Of a stretch of 64,000 nt of DNA, positions 44,520 through 53,212 are shown one piece after another. How positions within the stretch are numbered: the first letter of the stretch is position 1; each line of letters opens with the position of its first letter. The stretch is from Paracoccus sp. JM45. GTDB lineage: Bacteria > Pseudomonadota > Alphaproteobacteria > Rhodobacterales > Rhodobacteraceae. The notes beneath the pieces were generated by a model, which saw only the letters and a program-made list of their open reading frames with translations, had not been told where the DNA came from and made no database searches. Both the position numbers and the translations under genes were made by a program. Location: NCBI RefSeq assembly GCF_003590715.1, contig NZ_QQVY01000003.1, forward strand, positions 1 to 64,000, written 5' to 3'.

Positions 44520-44540
44520 CGCCATTCACGATGCCAAAAG

Positions 44541-44567
44541 AAAAGGGGGCAATCAGCCCCCTTTTTT
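44541..44567. terminator. Bidirectional terminator after the aminotransferase
   Basis: A 10-bp perfect stem (44541-44550 with 44556-44565) with a 5-base loop, A-run on the left and T6 from 44562. It can also end the minus-strand transcript of the OmpA/coiled-coil pair. Confidence 0.93.
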
Positions 44568-44586
44568 CATGTCCTGATCAAAGGCT

Positions 44587-44916
44587 TTAGCGATGGGCCA
44601 GTTTGGCCTCGATGTAATCGCGCAATTCCTCGACTTCGGTCCGGCTGTCGCGCAGTCCCTCCATCGCGGCGCGGGCTTCGGCATTCGCACCGGCCAGTTG
44701 CGATGACAGCGTCGCCTCGCGCTGTTCCAGCAGGGCAATAGCGCTGTCGCGCTGTTCCTCGGCCTCGTGTAGTTGTTGGGCCATGTGATCCAGTTCCGAC
44801 ATATCGGCGCGCACAGGGCGGGCGATACGGTGAACCAGCCAGCTTGCAATCCATCCCAGAAGAAATGCGCCGAACAGGATAACGGCAGTGACGGCGATAA
44901 ATTCGGAACGGTTCAT
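44587..44916 (-). CDS. Membrane-anchored coiled-coil protein (conserved hypothetical)
   Basis: A 109-residue protein with one N-terminal membrane helix (about residues 7-29) and a long charged helix from 37 to 105 rich in Glu, Ala and Gln with heptad-like spacing, hence a coiled coil. I do not recognise a named family. Its ATG overlaps the stop of the large OmpA-domain gene (ATGA), so the two products are made together and may interact at the envelope. Confidence 0.75.
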   Translation of the reverse strand: MNRSEFIAVTAVILFGAFLLGWIASWLVHRIARPVRADMSELDHMAQQLHEAEEQRDSAIALLEQREATLSSQLAGANAEARAAMEGLRDSRTEVEELRDYIEAKLAHR

Positions 44917-47093
44917 TCGGTCTTCGCTTCGTCTTGGGCCGCGGCACGATCGGCAATATCTTCGGGGCGTGCGCCGGGGCGGGGCGTATTCTCGTCTGCG
45001 GTCTGTACGGGCACCCTAAGGTTTTCTTCGCGTTCGTCCAGCGTCTGGAACTCTTCACTGACGCCGATGGTCATGGGGGCCATATTGGGCGTATCACTGA
45101 TGCGCGGCAATTGCGGGCCCTGCATTTGCGGCGCGGGCGTCACGACAGGCAGGTTCGGTCCCTGCATTTCCGGCAGGTTCGGCCCTTGCATCTGCGGTGC
45201 AGCGGCGGGCGTTTCGTTTTGCTGACCGGTAATACCGGTCACCGGCGCGGGGGTTGGGATCGCATCGCCGCGGACGGGGTGGGGTGACAGCAGGCGAAAT
45301 TCGATGCGGCGGTTGGCCTCGCGGCCTTCTTCCGTCTCGTTTGATTCGATGGGCTGGCTTTCGCCATACCCGCGCGAGGTCATATTGGTGACATCAATGC
45401 CCGCCCCATGCATGGCTGTCACAATGGCTTGTGCCCGCCCGCGCGACAGTTCGGCGTTAAACCCTTCCGAGCCTTGGCTGTCGGTATGGCCGCCTGCCTC
45501 GATCTGGAAGTCGGCGCATTCGGTCATTGCCTGCGCCAGCCGGTCCAGCGTGGGGGCGGGATCACCGGCAATGGCGGATTTGCTGGGTTCGAACCCGATC
45601 TCGCTTTCCGACATCACGGTGTTCAGGCTGGCCACGCATTCCTCGCCGTTTGGCAGGCCAAGGGCAGGGTCCATCCGGCGGTCATATCCGATGGACAGCG
45701 AATAGCGCGCGCCACCGCCCAGCCGTTCCGACAGCAGGGCCGCGGCGTGATCGGTGGCATTGGGGTCGCCCGACATGCCGGCCACGGTGACCAGATCGGG
45801 GGTGACCTGCACCGTGCCGGTCTGCAGGGCGTCCATCGCCTCAAGCGCGGCGATCACGCGCACCGTCCAGCCGCCGGGCACATTTGCATCGCTGCGCAGT
45901 CCGCTTTGCGTCACATCGAAGCGCGATGTCGCAAAACTGTCCACCGCCTCGCGCATTTGCTGGTCGGCGATGCGACCTTGCATCGACAGGCTGCCGTTTT
46001 CCGTCAGATTGGCGGTGAAACGGGCCGGGCCCTGATCGCGGGGCTGGGCCTTTTCCAGCGTGGCGTTCAGTGAAAATACTGCCGGAAGGGTGTTTTCCAA
46101 TTCCCCCGCCACAGCGTCAAATCGGGCAGGATCGACGGTTTCGGGGATCACCAATGCAACATCTGCATCCGAAATCGTCACCTGACCTGCGCCCAGCTTG
46201 CCCACGGCAGCAATCGCCACCTCGGCTGCGGCACCCCATTCGGGCGATGGCACGCCAAGCCCCAGAACACAGCTGGCGGCACCTTCCATCCCGACGTTGC
46301 GGGCCGCTTCCACAATGCGGTCGCGAGCGGCGTCATCATCCGCGGCGCAAGTGTCGAAATGCGGGCCGTCCGCGTCCATGACAAAACGCAGCGTAAAGGG
46401 GGCAATCACCGGTCGCGGCGCTGAAATTTCGGTCTGCAACCGCACGCCTTTGGGCAGGATACGCTTCAGGTTTGCTTCCAGCTGGCCCTTGTCTTCGCGT
46501 GTTTTGGCAAGGGCAGCGACCAGCACATGCCCCGGCTCGATCGAGATTTTCGCCTGTTTTGTCATCTGCGCGGCATCCATGCCGAATTTGATCGCCGCGT
46601 TCCAATTGTCGGGAACGGGGTAATCGGCACTTTCCAGCAGATCGGTCACCTGATTGCCCTGCACGTCGCTGCGCAGAGTCCGCAAGATCGCCTCGCGGTT
46701 GGTGGATGCGGGGACAAGTCCGATCAGGGAAATGCCATCGTCATTGCGCAGCAGCTCGACCTTGAAATCGGGGGGCGTCATGGCATCCACCGCAGCAACC
46801 GTCATTTGGTCGACAATCCGGCTGGCATCGACGACGGTGGCGGCCTGTGTCATGGCGCGGAAACGCTCGACCTCGGACGGGGCGGTGCCGGTCAGGCGGA
46901 CCCGCAGCCCGTCGGTGGACACCTGCGCCCAGTCATACCCCGAGGTCCGCAGCGCCAGCCCGACATCCTGCGCTGCGCGCTGTTCGATAAAGGTGGCAGC
47001 GGCCTGTGCGCCGACCCATGACAGGCCACCGGCGCCGCCCAGGACAAGTAATGTCGCCAATGTCGTCGAGATTTTGCGGCGCGAGGATGGCAT
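44913..47093 (-). CDS. Large OmpA-domain envelope protein
   Basis: A 726-residue protein with an N-terminal signal or anchor helix (residues 10-34). About residues 45-480 consist of BON-like or repeated alpha/beta modules (for example GYDWAQVSTDGLRVRLTGTAPS). Residues about 490-602 form an OmpA-like peptidoglycan-binding domain, with FQIEAGGHTDSQGSEGFNAELS and the Arg-rich REANRRIEFRLL ending. The last 124 residues are Pro-rich with repeats of the form MQGPNLP. It probably tethers the envelope to peptidoglycan. Confidence 0.88.
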   Translation of the reverse strand: MPSSRRKISTTLATLLVLGGAGGLSWVGAQAAATFIEQRAAQDVGLALRTSGYDWAQVSTDGLRVRLTGTAPSEVERFRAMTQAATVVDASRIVDQMTVAAVDAMTPPDFKVELLRNDDGISLIGLVPASTNREAILRTLRSDVQGNQVTDLLESADYPVPDNWNAAIKFGMDAAQMTKQAKISIEPGHVLVAALAKTREDKGQLEANLKRILPKGVRLQTEISAPRPVIAPFTLRFVMDADGPHFDTCAADDDAARDRIVEAARNVGMEGAASCVLGLGVPSPEWGAAAEVAIAAVGKLGAGQVTISDADVALVIPETVDPARFDAVAGELENTLPAVFSLNATLEKAQPRDQGPARFTANLTENGSLSMQGRIADQQMREAVDSFATSRFDVTQSGLRSDANVPGGWTVRVIAALEAMDALQTGTVQVTPDLVTVAGMSGDPNATDHAAALLSERLGGGARYSLSIGYDRRMDPALGLPNGEECVASLNTVMSESEIGFEPSKSAIAGDPAPTLDRLAQAMTECADFQIEAGGHTDSQGSEGFNAELSRGRAQAIVTAMHGAGIDVTNMTSRGYGESQPIESNETEEGREANRRIEFRLLSPHPVRGDAIPTPAPVTGITGQQNETPAAAPQMQGPNLPEMQGPNLPVVTPAPQMQGPQLPRISDTPNMAPMTIGVSEEFQTLDEREENLRVPVQTADENTPRPGARPEDIADRAAAQDEAKTE

Positions 47094-47156
47094 GCGTTAA
47101 AAACCTTGGGCTGTTGCAAGCCTGCAACGTCTAGCGGGCAGTACGGCCCCGCGCAA

Positions 47157-48095
47157 TCATGCCGCGCCGGCGATGGCAAGAAACAGCGTAAGGATCAGCC
47201 CCGCGTCGCGGTTGGACCGGAACAGGCGAAGGCAGCTATCCCCCTGATCGGGATCGAAATTCTTAAGCTGCCACGCCAGATGCAGGCCAAATCCGGCAAG
47301 TCCTGTCCATGCTATCAACAGATTGCGACCGGTCAGGGCGATGGCGATCGCCAGCACGATGACCGCCAGAATGGCAAAGCCGGTCAGGATGCGGGGGCTG
47401 TTGTCACCAAACAGGCGGGCGGTGGATTTGACGCCGATCATGGCGTCATCCTCGGCGTCCTGATGGGCATAGATGGTGTCGTAAAAGATCGTCCATGCAA
47501 TCGCACCCAGCCATGCCACGACAGGGGCGGCATCAACGCGGCCCATATGCGCGGCATAGGCCAGCATCACACCCCAGTTGAAGGCCAGCCCCAGAAAGAT
47601 CTGCGGCCACCATGTGAACCGTTTGGCAAAGGGATAGATGGCCACCAGCGCCAGCGAGGCGACGCCCATCCAGACCGCCGCCCATCCCAGCGTCAACAGG
47701 ATCACCAATCCCAGCAAGCCTTGTGCCGCCAGCCACAGATAGGCCCCGCGCAGGGTCACTTGACCCGATGGCAGCGGGCGCGAACGTGTCCGCGCGACCT
47801 GTGCGTCGATATCGCGGTCGGTGATGTCGTTCCATGTGCAGCCTGCGCCGCGCATGACGAAGGCCCCGATGGTGCAGGCAATCGCGATCCACAGGTCGAA
47901 CCAGCGCGGCGCATCGGCCATCATTGCCAGCCCGACACCCCACCAGCAGGGCAACAACAGCAACCACGTCCCGATGGGACGGTCGGCGCGTGACAGCCGC
48001 AGCCACGGGCGTGTGGCGGGCGGGGCATAGCGGTCCACCCAATTTCCCTGCGGCGCGTCGATGACGGCATCTGGCCTTTCGGTCTGGCTTTGCAT
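47157..48095 (-). CDS. ubiA: 4-hydroxybenzoate polyprenyltransferase UbiA
   Basis: A 312-residue membrane prenyltransferase of ubiquinone synthesis. The first Asp-rich motif is GAGCTWNDITDRDIDAQVARTRSRPLPSG and the second is DTIYAHQDAEDDAMIGVKST. About eight to nine membrane segments are visible. ATG 48095 is the only convenient start and leaves just 15 bases to the divergent rsmE start, so the promoter probably lies within rsmE. Confidence 0.96.
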   Translation of the reverse strand: MQSQTERPDAVIDAPQGNWVDRYAPPATRPWLRLSRADRPIGTWLLLLPCWWGVGLAMMADAPRWFDLWIAIACTIGAFVMRGAGCTWNDITDRDIDAQVARTRSRPLPSGQVTLRGAYLWLAAQGLLGLVILLTLGWAAVWMGVASLALVAIYPFAKRFTWWPQIFLGLAFNWGVMLAYAAHMGRVDAAPVVAWLGAIAWTIFYDTIYAHQDAEDDAMIGVKSTARLFGDNSPRILTGFAILAVIVLAIAIALTGRNLLIAWTGLAGFGLHLAWQLKNFDPDQGDSCLRLFRSNRDAGLILTLFLAIAGAA

Positions 48096-48110
48096 AGCGT
48101 CGCACCTATC

Positions 48111-48836
48111 ATGGCAAAAATCAGACTTTACATAGATCACCCTCTGGTCGCTGGACAACCCGTCCCGCTGGACCCCGGTCAGGCACATTATCTGTCAAGT
48201 GTCATGCGTTTGCGCGTTGGCGACCGTATCCGCGTCTTTAACGGGCAAGACGGCGAATGGCTGGCCGATCTGGAACAGGTGTCCAAACGCGGCGGCAGTG
48301 TGCTGCCGGTGGAACAATCCGGCCCGCAGGTCAGCCCGCCCGACCTTTGGCTGGTCTTTGCGCCGATCAAGAAGGCCCGCACCGATTTCATCGTCGAAAA
48401 GGCCGCCGAAATGGGGGCGGCCCGCATTAAGCCGGTGCAAACGGGGCATACAAACGCCGACCGCATCCGTCAGGACCGCCTGCAGGCCCATGCCATCGAG
48501 GCTGCCGAACAATGCGGCGGCACCTTTGTGCCAACGGTTGATGACCTGACGCCGCTGTCGCGCCTGTTGCAAGGCTGGGACCCCGAACGGCGGATCCTTT
48601 GGGCGGATGAGGCTTTGGCAGGACCGGCCCAGACGCTGGCGGGACTGGCAACAGGCCCATGGGCCATCCTGATCGGCCCCGAGGGGGGATTCTCGGACAC
48701 GGAACGCAGCCAGTTGCGGCAATTGCCCTTTGTGACCCCTGTCAGCCTTGGACCGCGAATCCTGCGTGCCGATACGGCAGCGGTTGCGGCTTTGGCGCTG
48801 TGGCAGGCGGCCTTGGGGGACTGGCGGCAGGATTAA
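48111..48836 (+). CDS. rsmE: 16S rRNA (uracil1498-N3)-methyltransferase RsmE
   Basis: A 241-residue SPOUT methyltransferase. The N-terminal PUA-like domain includes QAHYLSSVMRLRVGDRIRVFNG. The knotted C-terminal domain has LVFAPIKKARTDFIVEKAAEMGAARI, ILIGPEGGFSDTE and LGPRILRADTAAVAAL, which bind AdoMet. Length is normal. It diverges from ubiA with a 15-base gap. Confidence 0.97.
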   Translation: MAKIRLYIDHPLVAGQPVPLDPGQAHYLSSVMRLRVGDRIRVFNGQDGEWLADLEQVSKRGGSVLPVEQSGPQVSPPDLWLVFAPIKKARTDFIVEKAAEMGAARIKPVQTGHTNADRIRQDRLQAHAIEAAEQCGGTFVPTVDDLTPLSRLLQGWDPERRILWADEALAGPAQTLAGLATGPWAILIGPEGGFSDTERSQLRQLPFVTPVSLGPRILRADTAAVAALALWQAALGDWRQD

Positions 48837-49020
48837 GCGACGACAATCGACGATTCGTGACGCGATTGCGACATTTATGGCGTAAATCGCCCGTTAGCTG
48901 TTGCACATACCGCATAGCGGCAATGTCCCTTTGAGGCCTACTCTTTGCACGTTGCGTAAATTATCTACTGCTTATCCGAAAACTGCCCGACGATAGGGCA
49001 ATCTGAAAACAGGTGATAAG

Positions 49021-49212
49021 ATGACGACGATCGAAACGAACCGCAGCGCAGCTGTTGGTGGCATTGGCAACATCGTCGCGCAATTCATCTCGTTGTTCGC
49101 AACGTGGAACGATACCCGCGTTACGCGCCGCGAGCTGGGCCGTCTGTCCGACCGCGAGTTGGACGATATCGGTCTGTGCCGTGGCGACATCGAGCGGATT
49201 GCGCGCGGCTGA
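49021..49212 (+). CDS. DUF1127 small protein
   Basis: A 63-residue protein with the C-terminal DUF1127 motif TRRELGRLSDRELDDIGLCRGDIERIARG. DUF1127 proteins are short, Arg-rich and common in Alphaproteobacteria, and some influence small-RNA or phosphate responses. GGTGATAAG precedes the ATG. A terminator follows closely, so it is a stand-alone transcript. Confidence 0.93.
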   Translation: MTTIETNRSAAVGGIGNIVAQFISLFATWNDTRVTRRELGRLSDRELDDIGLCRGDIERIARG

Positions 49213-49239
49213 TAGGCCATTTGCAAATCCCAAGACGAA

Positions 49240-49273
49240 CGAACCCCCGGAAGCTGACGCTCGCGGGGGTTTT
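49240..49273 (+). terminator. Terminator after the DUF1127 gene
   Basis: AACCCCCG at 49240-49247 pairs with CGGGGGTT at 49262-49269, with an inner AGC/GCT pair extending the stem, followed by T6 at 49268-49273. The minus-strand prmA gene ends at 49298, just beyond. Confidence 0.9.
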
Positions 49274-49297
49274 TTCATGTCTTAATGTTGGCCGGGA

Positions 49298-50167
49298 TCA
49301 GGCGCGGGTCATGACCAGCGTGGTCCAATCACCCTGATCGTCACGGCGGTCCAGCGTAAATCCGGTCGTGCCATAGGCTGCGACAACCTCGTCTGCCTGT
49401 GTCGTCAGAATGCCCGACAGAACGATCTTACCGTTCTGGCTGACATATTTGCCCATATCACCGGACAGATCGATCAAGGGTTGTTTCAGGATATTGGCCA
49501 GAACCAGATCATAGGGGGCTGCCTGATGCAGGGTCGGATGGTCAAAACCTGCCGCCTCCATACAGACAACGCGACCGTCCAGTCCGTTGGCAATGACGTT
49601 GGCGGCAGCCGTATCAACGGCAACGGGGTCGATGTCGCTGGCCAGCACGGTCACATGCCACAAACGTGCGGCCCCCATGGCCAGAACCGCCGTACCGCAG
49701 CCGATATCGGCCACGCGGGTGGGAACAAAGCCTTCGGTGGCCAAGCGGTCGACAGCCTCAAGACAGCCCTTGGTCGTATTGTGATGGCCAGTGCCGAAAG
49801 CCATCGCCGCCTCGATCCACAAGGGTTCGACCCCTTCGGGGATTTCGTCAGCATTATGGCTGCCGTGAACATAGAAACGTCCGGCAACGACCGGCGTAAG
49901 TTCGCGGCGGACGTGGGCGACCCAATCCACTTCGGGCAGTTCGGAAATGGCAAAAGGTTCCGCGCCATGGGCTGCGGCCAGAATCGCCAGTGAAATCTCG
50001 TCGGGGCTTTCGGTGAAATAGGCACCGACTTCCCACCGTTCCGATCCATCCTCGATTTCGAAGATGCCGGTTCCGACGGGTTCCGGGGTCAGTTCCTCGC
50101 AGGCTTCGGCAAGGGCTTCGGCGGCTTCGCGGCCGGGCAGGTGGGTCAGCGCAGTGTATGTTGGCAT
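49298..50167 (-). CDS. prmA: Ribosomal protein L11 methyltransferase
   Basis: A 289-residue AdoMet-dependent enzyme trimethylating L11. It has an N-terminal substrate domain followed by MAFGTGHHNTTKGCLEAVD, VADIGCGTAVLAMGAARLW (AdoMet motif I) and the DLVLANILKQPLIDL motif characteristic of PrmA. The start at 50167 overlaps the msrA stop (TAATG). Length is normal. Confidence 0.95.
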   Translation of the reverse strand: MPTYTALTHLPGREAAEALAEACEELTPEPVGTGIFEIEDGSERWEVGAYFTESPDEISLAILAAAHGAEPFAISELPEVDWVAHVRRELTPVVAGRFYVHGSHNADEIPEGVEPLWIEAAMAFGTGHHNTTKGCLEAVDRLATEGFVPTRVADIGCGTAVLAMGAARLWHVTVLASDIDPVAVDTAAANVIANGLDGRVVCMEAAGFDHPTLHQAAPYDLVLANILKQPLIDLSGDMGKYVSQNGKIVLSGILTTQADEVVAAYGTTGFTLDRRDDQGDWTTLVMTRA

Positions 50168-50742
50168 TAAATCGTATCCGGGTTGGGCATGGACGCCTCT
50201 ACTCCGGTCCCTTTCAGGCCGCAATAACCGTCGGGGTTCTTTTCCAGGTATTGCTGATGCGCCTCATGGGCGGGCCAGAAGGGTCCGGCGGGGATGATGC
50301 GGGTGGTGATTTCGGGAAAGCCCTGAACGGCCAGCCGGTTGTTGAAATCAGCTTTCGATGCTTCGACGGCACTTTCCTGCGTTTCGGAAAAAGTCATGAT
50401 CAGGCTGCGATACTGGTTCCCGATATCATTGCCCTGACGGTCGCCCTGCGTGGGGTCGTGGTTTTCCCAGAACAGCTGCAGCAGATGGTCATAGCTGACA
50501 AGCGAGCTGTCATAGATAATCCGCACAACCTCGGCATGGCCGGTGTCGCCGCGCTTGACCTGTTCATAGGTCGGGTTCTGGACATCGCCACCGGCAAAGC
50601 CCACCTCGGTCAGCCAGACGCCGGTCTGTTTCCAGAACAGCCGTTCGGCACCCCAATAGCAGCCCATCCCGAAGATGGCCTGATCATATCCGGCGGGGGC
50701 GTTGACCCCAAGGGGGCGGTCAAAAATCGCGTGGTTGGTCAT
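50167..50742 (-). CDS. msrA: Peptide methionine sulfoxide reductase MsrA
   Basis: A 191-residue repair enzyme reducing methionine-S-sulfoxide. The catalytic C28 is in FGMGCYWGAERLFW, with GFAGGDVQNPTYEQV, GHAEVVRIIYD and FWENHDPTQGDRQGND following. A recycling Cys occurs near the end in DGYCGLKGTG. It is the upstream partner of prmA. Confidence 0.95.
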   Translation of the reverse strand: MTNHAIFDRPLGVNAPAGYDQAIFGMGCYWGAERLFWKQTGVWLTEVGFAGGDVQNPTYEQVKRGDTGHAEVVRIIYDSSLVSYDHLLQLFWENHDPTQGDRQGNDIGNQYRSLIMTFSETQESAVEASKADFNNRLAVQGFPEITTRIIPAGPFWPAHEAHQQYLEKNPDGYCGLKGTGVEASMPNPDTI

Positions 50743-50799
50743 TTCGAAAGCCTTCTTTTCAATATGTTGTCCAAGGAACGCTTGCGGCGTCCTGCGGGT

Positions 50800-51732
50800 T
50801 CACCCGCGTGGATGGGCCGATCGATAAACAGCCATCAACTGCGCGTCGTCAATACCGGTATAGACCTGCGTGGTGGACAGGCTGGCGTGGCCCAGCAATT
50901 CCTGAATTGTCCGCAAATCCCCCCCTGCGGACAGCAGATGCGTGGCAAAACTGTGGCGCAGCGCATGGGGTGTGGCCGATGCCGGCAACCCCAATGAGGC
51001 GCGCGCCTTGCGCATGGTTCCCGCAATCGCCCCGCCGCTAAGGCGCTTGCCACGCACCCCGCGGAACAGGGGCTGATCGGCAACCAGCCCCCAAGGGCTT
51101 TGAGCCAGATAGTCGGCAATCGCATCACGCGCGACCGGCAGGACCGGCACCTGACGTTCACGCCCGCCCTTGCCACGGATCGTCAGGGCCGACGGAAAAG
51201 GCCAGTCGCTGCCCTCCAGCGCCATTGCTTCGGAGATCCGCAAACCGCTGCCCCATAACAGGGTCAGAACGGCGGCGTCACGGGCGGCGATCCATGGCGT
51301 GTCATGGGTGGCGACCTGATCCAGCGTGTCTTGCGCCTGATCGGGGGTCAGCGGACGGGGCAGGGACCGCGCGTATTTCGGGCTGCGGGCCGATAGTGCG
51401 GCGGACAAGTCGTATCCCTCGCGGTCCGACAGCCAGCGCAGGAAGCTGCGCACCGCCGATTGTCGTCTTGCCAAGGATCGAGGACCAAGGCCGCGCCCGC
51501 GTTCGGATGCCGAAAAGGCCCTCATATCGGTCTGGCGCAGCATTCCCAGCGAATTGGGGGTGGCGGGTTCGCCATGATGGTTACCGATGAACCGCAGGAA
51601 AGCGATCAGATCGGCCTGATAGGCGGTGATCGTATGGTTGGAACGGTCACGGGTTGCGGCTTCGGTTTCCAGCCATCGCGCCAAGGCGTGGCTGGTGGCA
51701 GGGGCCAGTGCCAGCAGGTCAGGATTGCTCAT
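50800..51732 (-). CDS. xerC: Tyrosine recombinase XerC
   Basis: A 310-residue site-specific recombinase for resolving chromosome dimers. The N-terminal SAM-like domain is followed by catalytic residues in [12 protein letters not shown] (Arg), [11 protein letters not shown] (Lys), [15 protein letters not shown] (His, Arg), [13 protein letters not shown] (His, Tyr). ATG 51732 overlaps the DUF484 stop (ATGA), the standard DUF484-xerC pair. There is no nearby integration signature, supporting XerC rather than a phage integrase. Confidence 0.93.
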   Translation of the reverse strand: MSNPDLLALAPATSHALARWLETEAATRDRSNHTITAYQADLIAFLRFIGNHHGEPATPNSLGMLRQTDMRAFSASERGRGLGPRSLARRQSAVRSFLRWLSDREGYDLSAALSARSPKYARSLPRPLTPDQAQDTLDQVATHDTPWIAARDAAVLTLLWGSGLRISEAMALEGSDWPFPSALTIRGKGGRERQVPVLPVARDAIADYLAQSPWGLVADQPLFRGVRGKRLSGGAIAGTMRKARASLGLPASATPHALRHSFATHLLSAGGDLRTIQELLGHASLSTTQVYTGIDDAQLMAVYRSAHPRG

Positions 51733-52409
51733 CTTTTCAGGCGGTCCAGAAGGACCAGCCGGAACACCTGCGCGAAAAAGCGCAGCAGGTCGGTCCCATG
51801 GGCGGGCATAAAGCGCGTGGCATCGGCGCTGCCCATCAACAGCATGGCCCGCGGCATGCACGTGCCCAGATCCAAGGGCAGCAGCGCCTCGGACCCGACG
51901 GTGCGCGAATGGAGGGGGCGGGTCAGCACCAAAGCCGCGCGCAGCACGATATCGTCACCACGCGGCGTGCGACGGCCGGCATGCAGGATGCTGTCCATCG
52001 CGCCTTCGGGAATGACCAATACGTCTTCGGGCAGGGCCAGATCATGCGTCCCCTCGACCACCAGCCGCAGGGTTTCCACGCGCAGCAGGGGGGCAATATC
52101 CGATTGCAGCCCGTTGACGAAATCGGCCAGATCAGCCGTTTCCAGCAGGCCAATCACGGCACGGTGCAGAACCGCCATGCCGGACTGGTTGTCATAGGCG
52201 GCGGCAATGACGCTTTCATGCGTCGCCTCCAGCCGGTTCAGGCGGGATTCCAGCGCCTGCATGGCGCGGCCACGTATATCGATGACATTGGCCCCGGTTT
52301 CCGCTTCGTGGGTGGCGACAAGGGCGCGCATGACATCGCGGTCTGCCAGCAGGTCTTTCGGACTGGCCAGCAGCCTGTCGCGGATATCCTGTTCCAGACC
52401 ATCGCTCAT
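51729..52409 (-). CDS. DUF484 family protein
   Basis: A 226-residue GAF-like protein whose gene accompanies xerC in many proteobacteria. Segment [39 protein letters not shown] and the later [42 protein letters not shown] are typical. The role is unresolved. It is coupled to xerC through ATGA. Confidence 0.9.
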   Translation of the reverse strand: MSDGLEQDIRDRLLASPKDLLADRDVMRALVATHEAETGANVIDIRGRAMQALESRLNRLEATHESVIAAAYDNQSGMAVLHRAVIGLLETADLADFVNGLQSDIAPLLRVETLRLVVEGTHDLALPEDVLVIPEGAMDSILHAGRRTPRGDDIVLRAALVLTRPLHSRTVGSEALLPLDLGTCMPRAMLLMGSADATRFMPAHGTDLLRFFAQVFRLVLLDRLKR

Positions 52410-52439
52410 GCCGTTAACCCCTTGTCGCCGTTTTTAGTT

Positions 52440-53093
52440 TCAGCCGATCTTCTGACCGGTCTGTGCCCAATCCGCAGTGAACTGTGCCAGACCCTTATCG
52501 GTCAAGACATGGTTCGCCATTGCCTTAATGACCGACGGCGGCGCGGTGATCACATCAGCGCCGACTTTGGCAGCATCGACGATGTGGTTCACGTTGCGGA
52601 TCGAGGCGGCCAGAATTTCGGTTTCATAGCCATAGTTGTCATAGATGTCGCGGATATCTGCAATCAGCTCCATCCCGTCCAGATTGATATCGTCCAGACG
52701 GCCGATGAAGGGGCTGATGAAGGTCGCACCGGCTTTGGCAGCCAGCAGGGCCTGCGCCGCGCTGAAGCACAGCGTTACATTGACCATATAGCCTTCGTCG
52801 GTCAGCGCGCGGCAGGCCTTCAGACCGTCCCAGGTCAACGGAACCTTGACGGTGATGTTTTCGGCGATCTTGGCAAGATGCTTGCCTTCGCGGATCATGT
52901 CGTCGGCCTTTTCAGCAACCACTTCGGCGCTGACGGGGCCGTCAACCAGATCACAGATCTCTTTGGTGACTTCTGTGATGTCACGGCCCGATTTCAGAAT
53001 GATCGAGGGGTTGGTTGTGACACCGTCCACCATTCCCAGATCGTTCAGTTCCTTGATGGCAGCAACATCGGCGGTATCTACGAAGAATTTCAT
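52440..53093 (-). CDS. fsa: Fructose-6-phosphate aldolase/transaldolase-like (short class)
   Basis: A 217-residue transaldolase-family TIM barrel. The N-terminus [31 protein letters not shown] and the Schiff-base Lys in [13 protein letters not shown] are diagnostic of the short FSA/TalC group. Length (about 215) excludes classical transaldolase. It could be a true transaldolase, which is common in this group. It is separate from the divergent priA. Confidence 0.93.
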   Translation of the reverse strand: MKFFVDTADVAAIKELNDLGMVDGVTTNPSIILKSGRDITEVTKEICDLVDGPVSAEVVAEKADDMIREGKHLAKIAENITVKVPLTWDGLKACRALTDEGYMVNVTLCFSAAQALLAAKAGATFISPFIGRLDDINLDGMELIADIRDIYDNYGYETEILAASIRNVNHIVDAAKVGADVITAPPSVIKAMANHVLTDKGLAQFTADWAQTGQKIG

Positions 53094-53212
53094 GGCCGGC
53101 TCCTCTTACACGGTTCAGCAGGGTCATACGATATGTGGCGCGTTGCGGAAAGGGAAACAACCCCTGCCGCGGGGCTTGCAACTGCGCGCGTCGGGCGTAC
53201 TTATCGCGAGTG

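Noticed and set aside
50800-51732. Tyrosine recombinase as a phage or island integrase
   Set aside because: It is co-translated with DUF484, has XerC length and motifs, and no mobile-element genes or attachment repeats are nearby.
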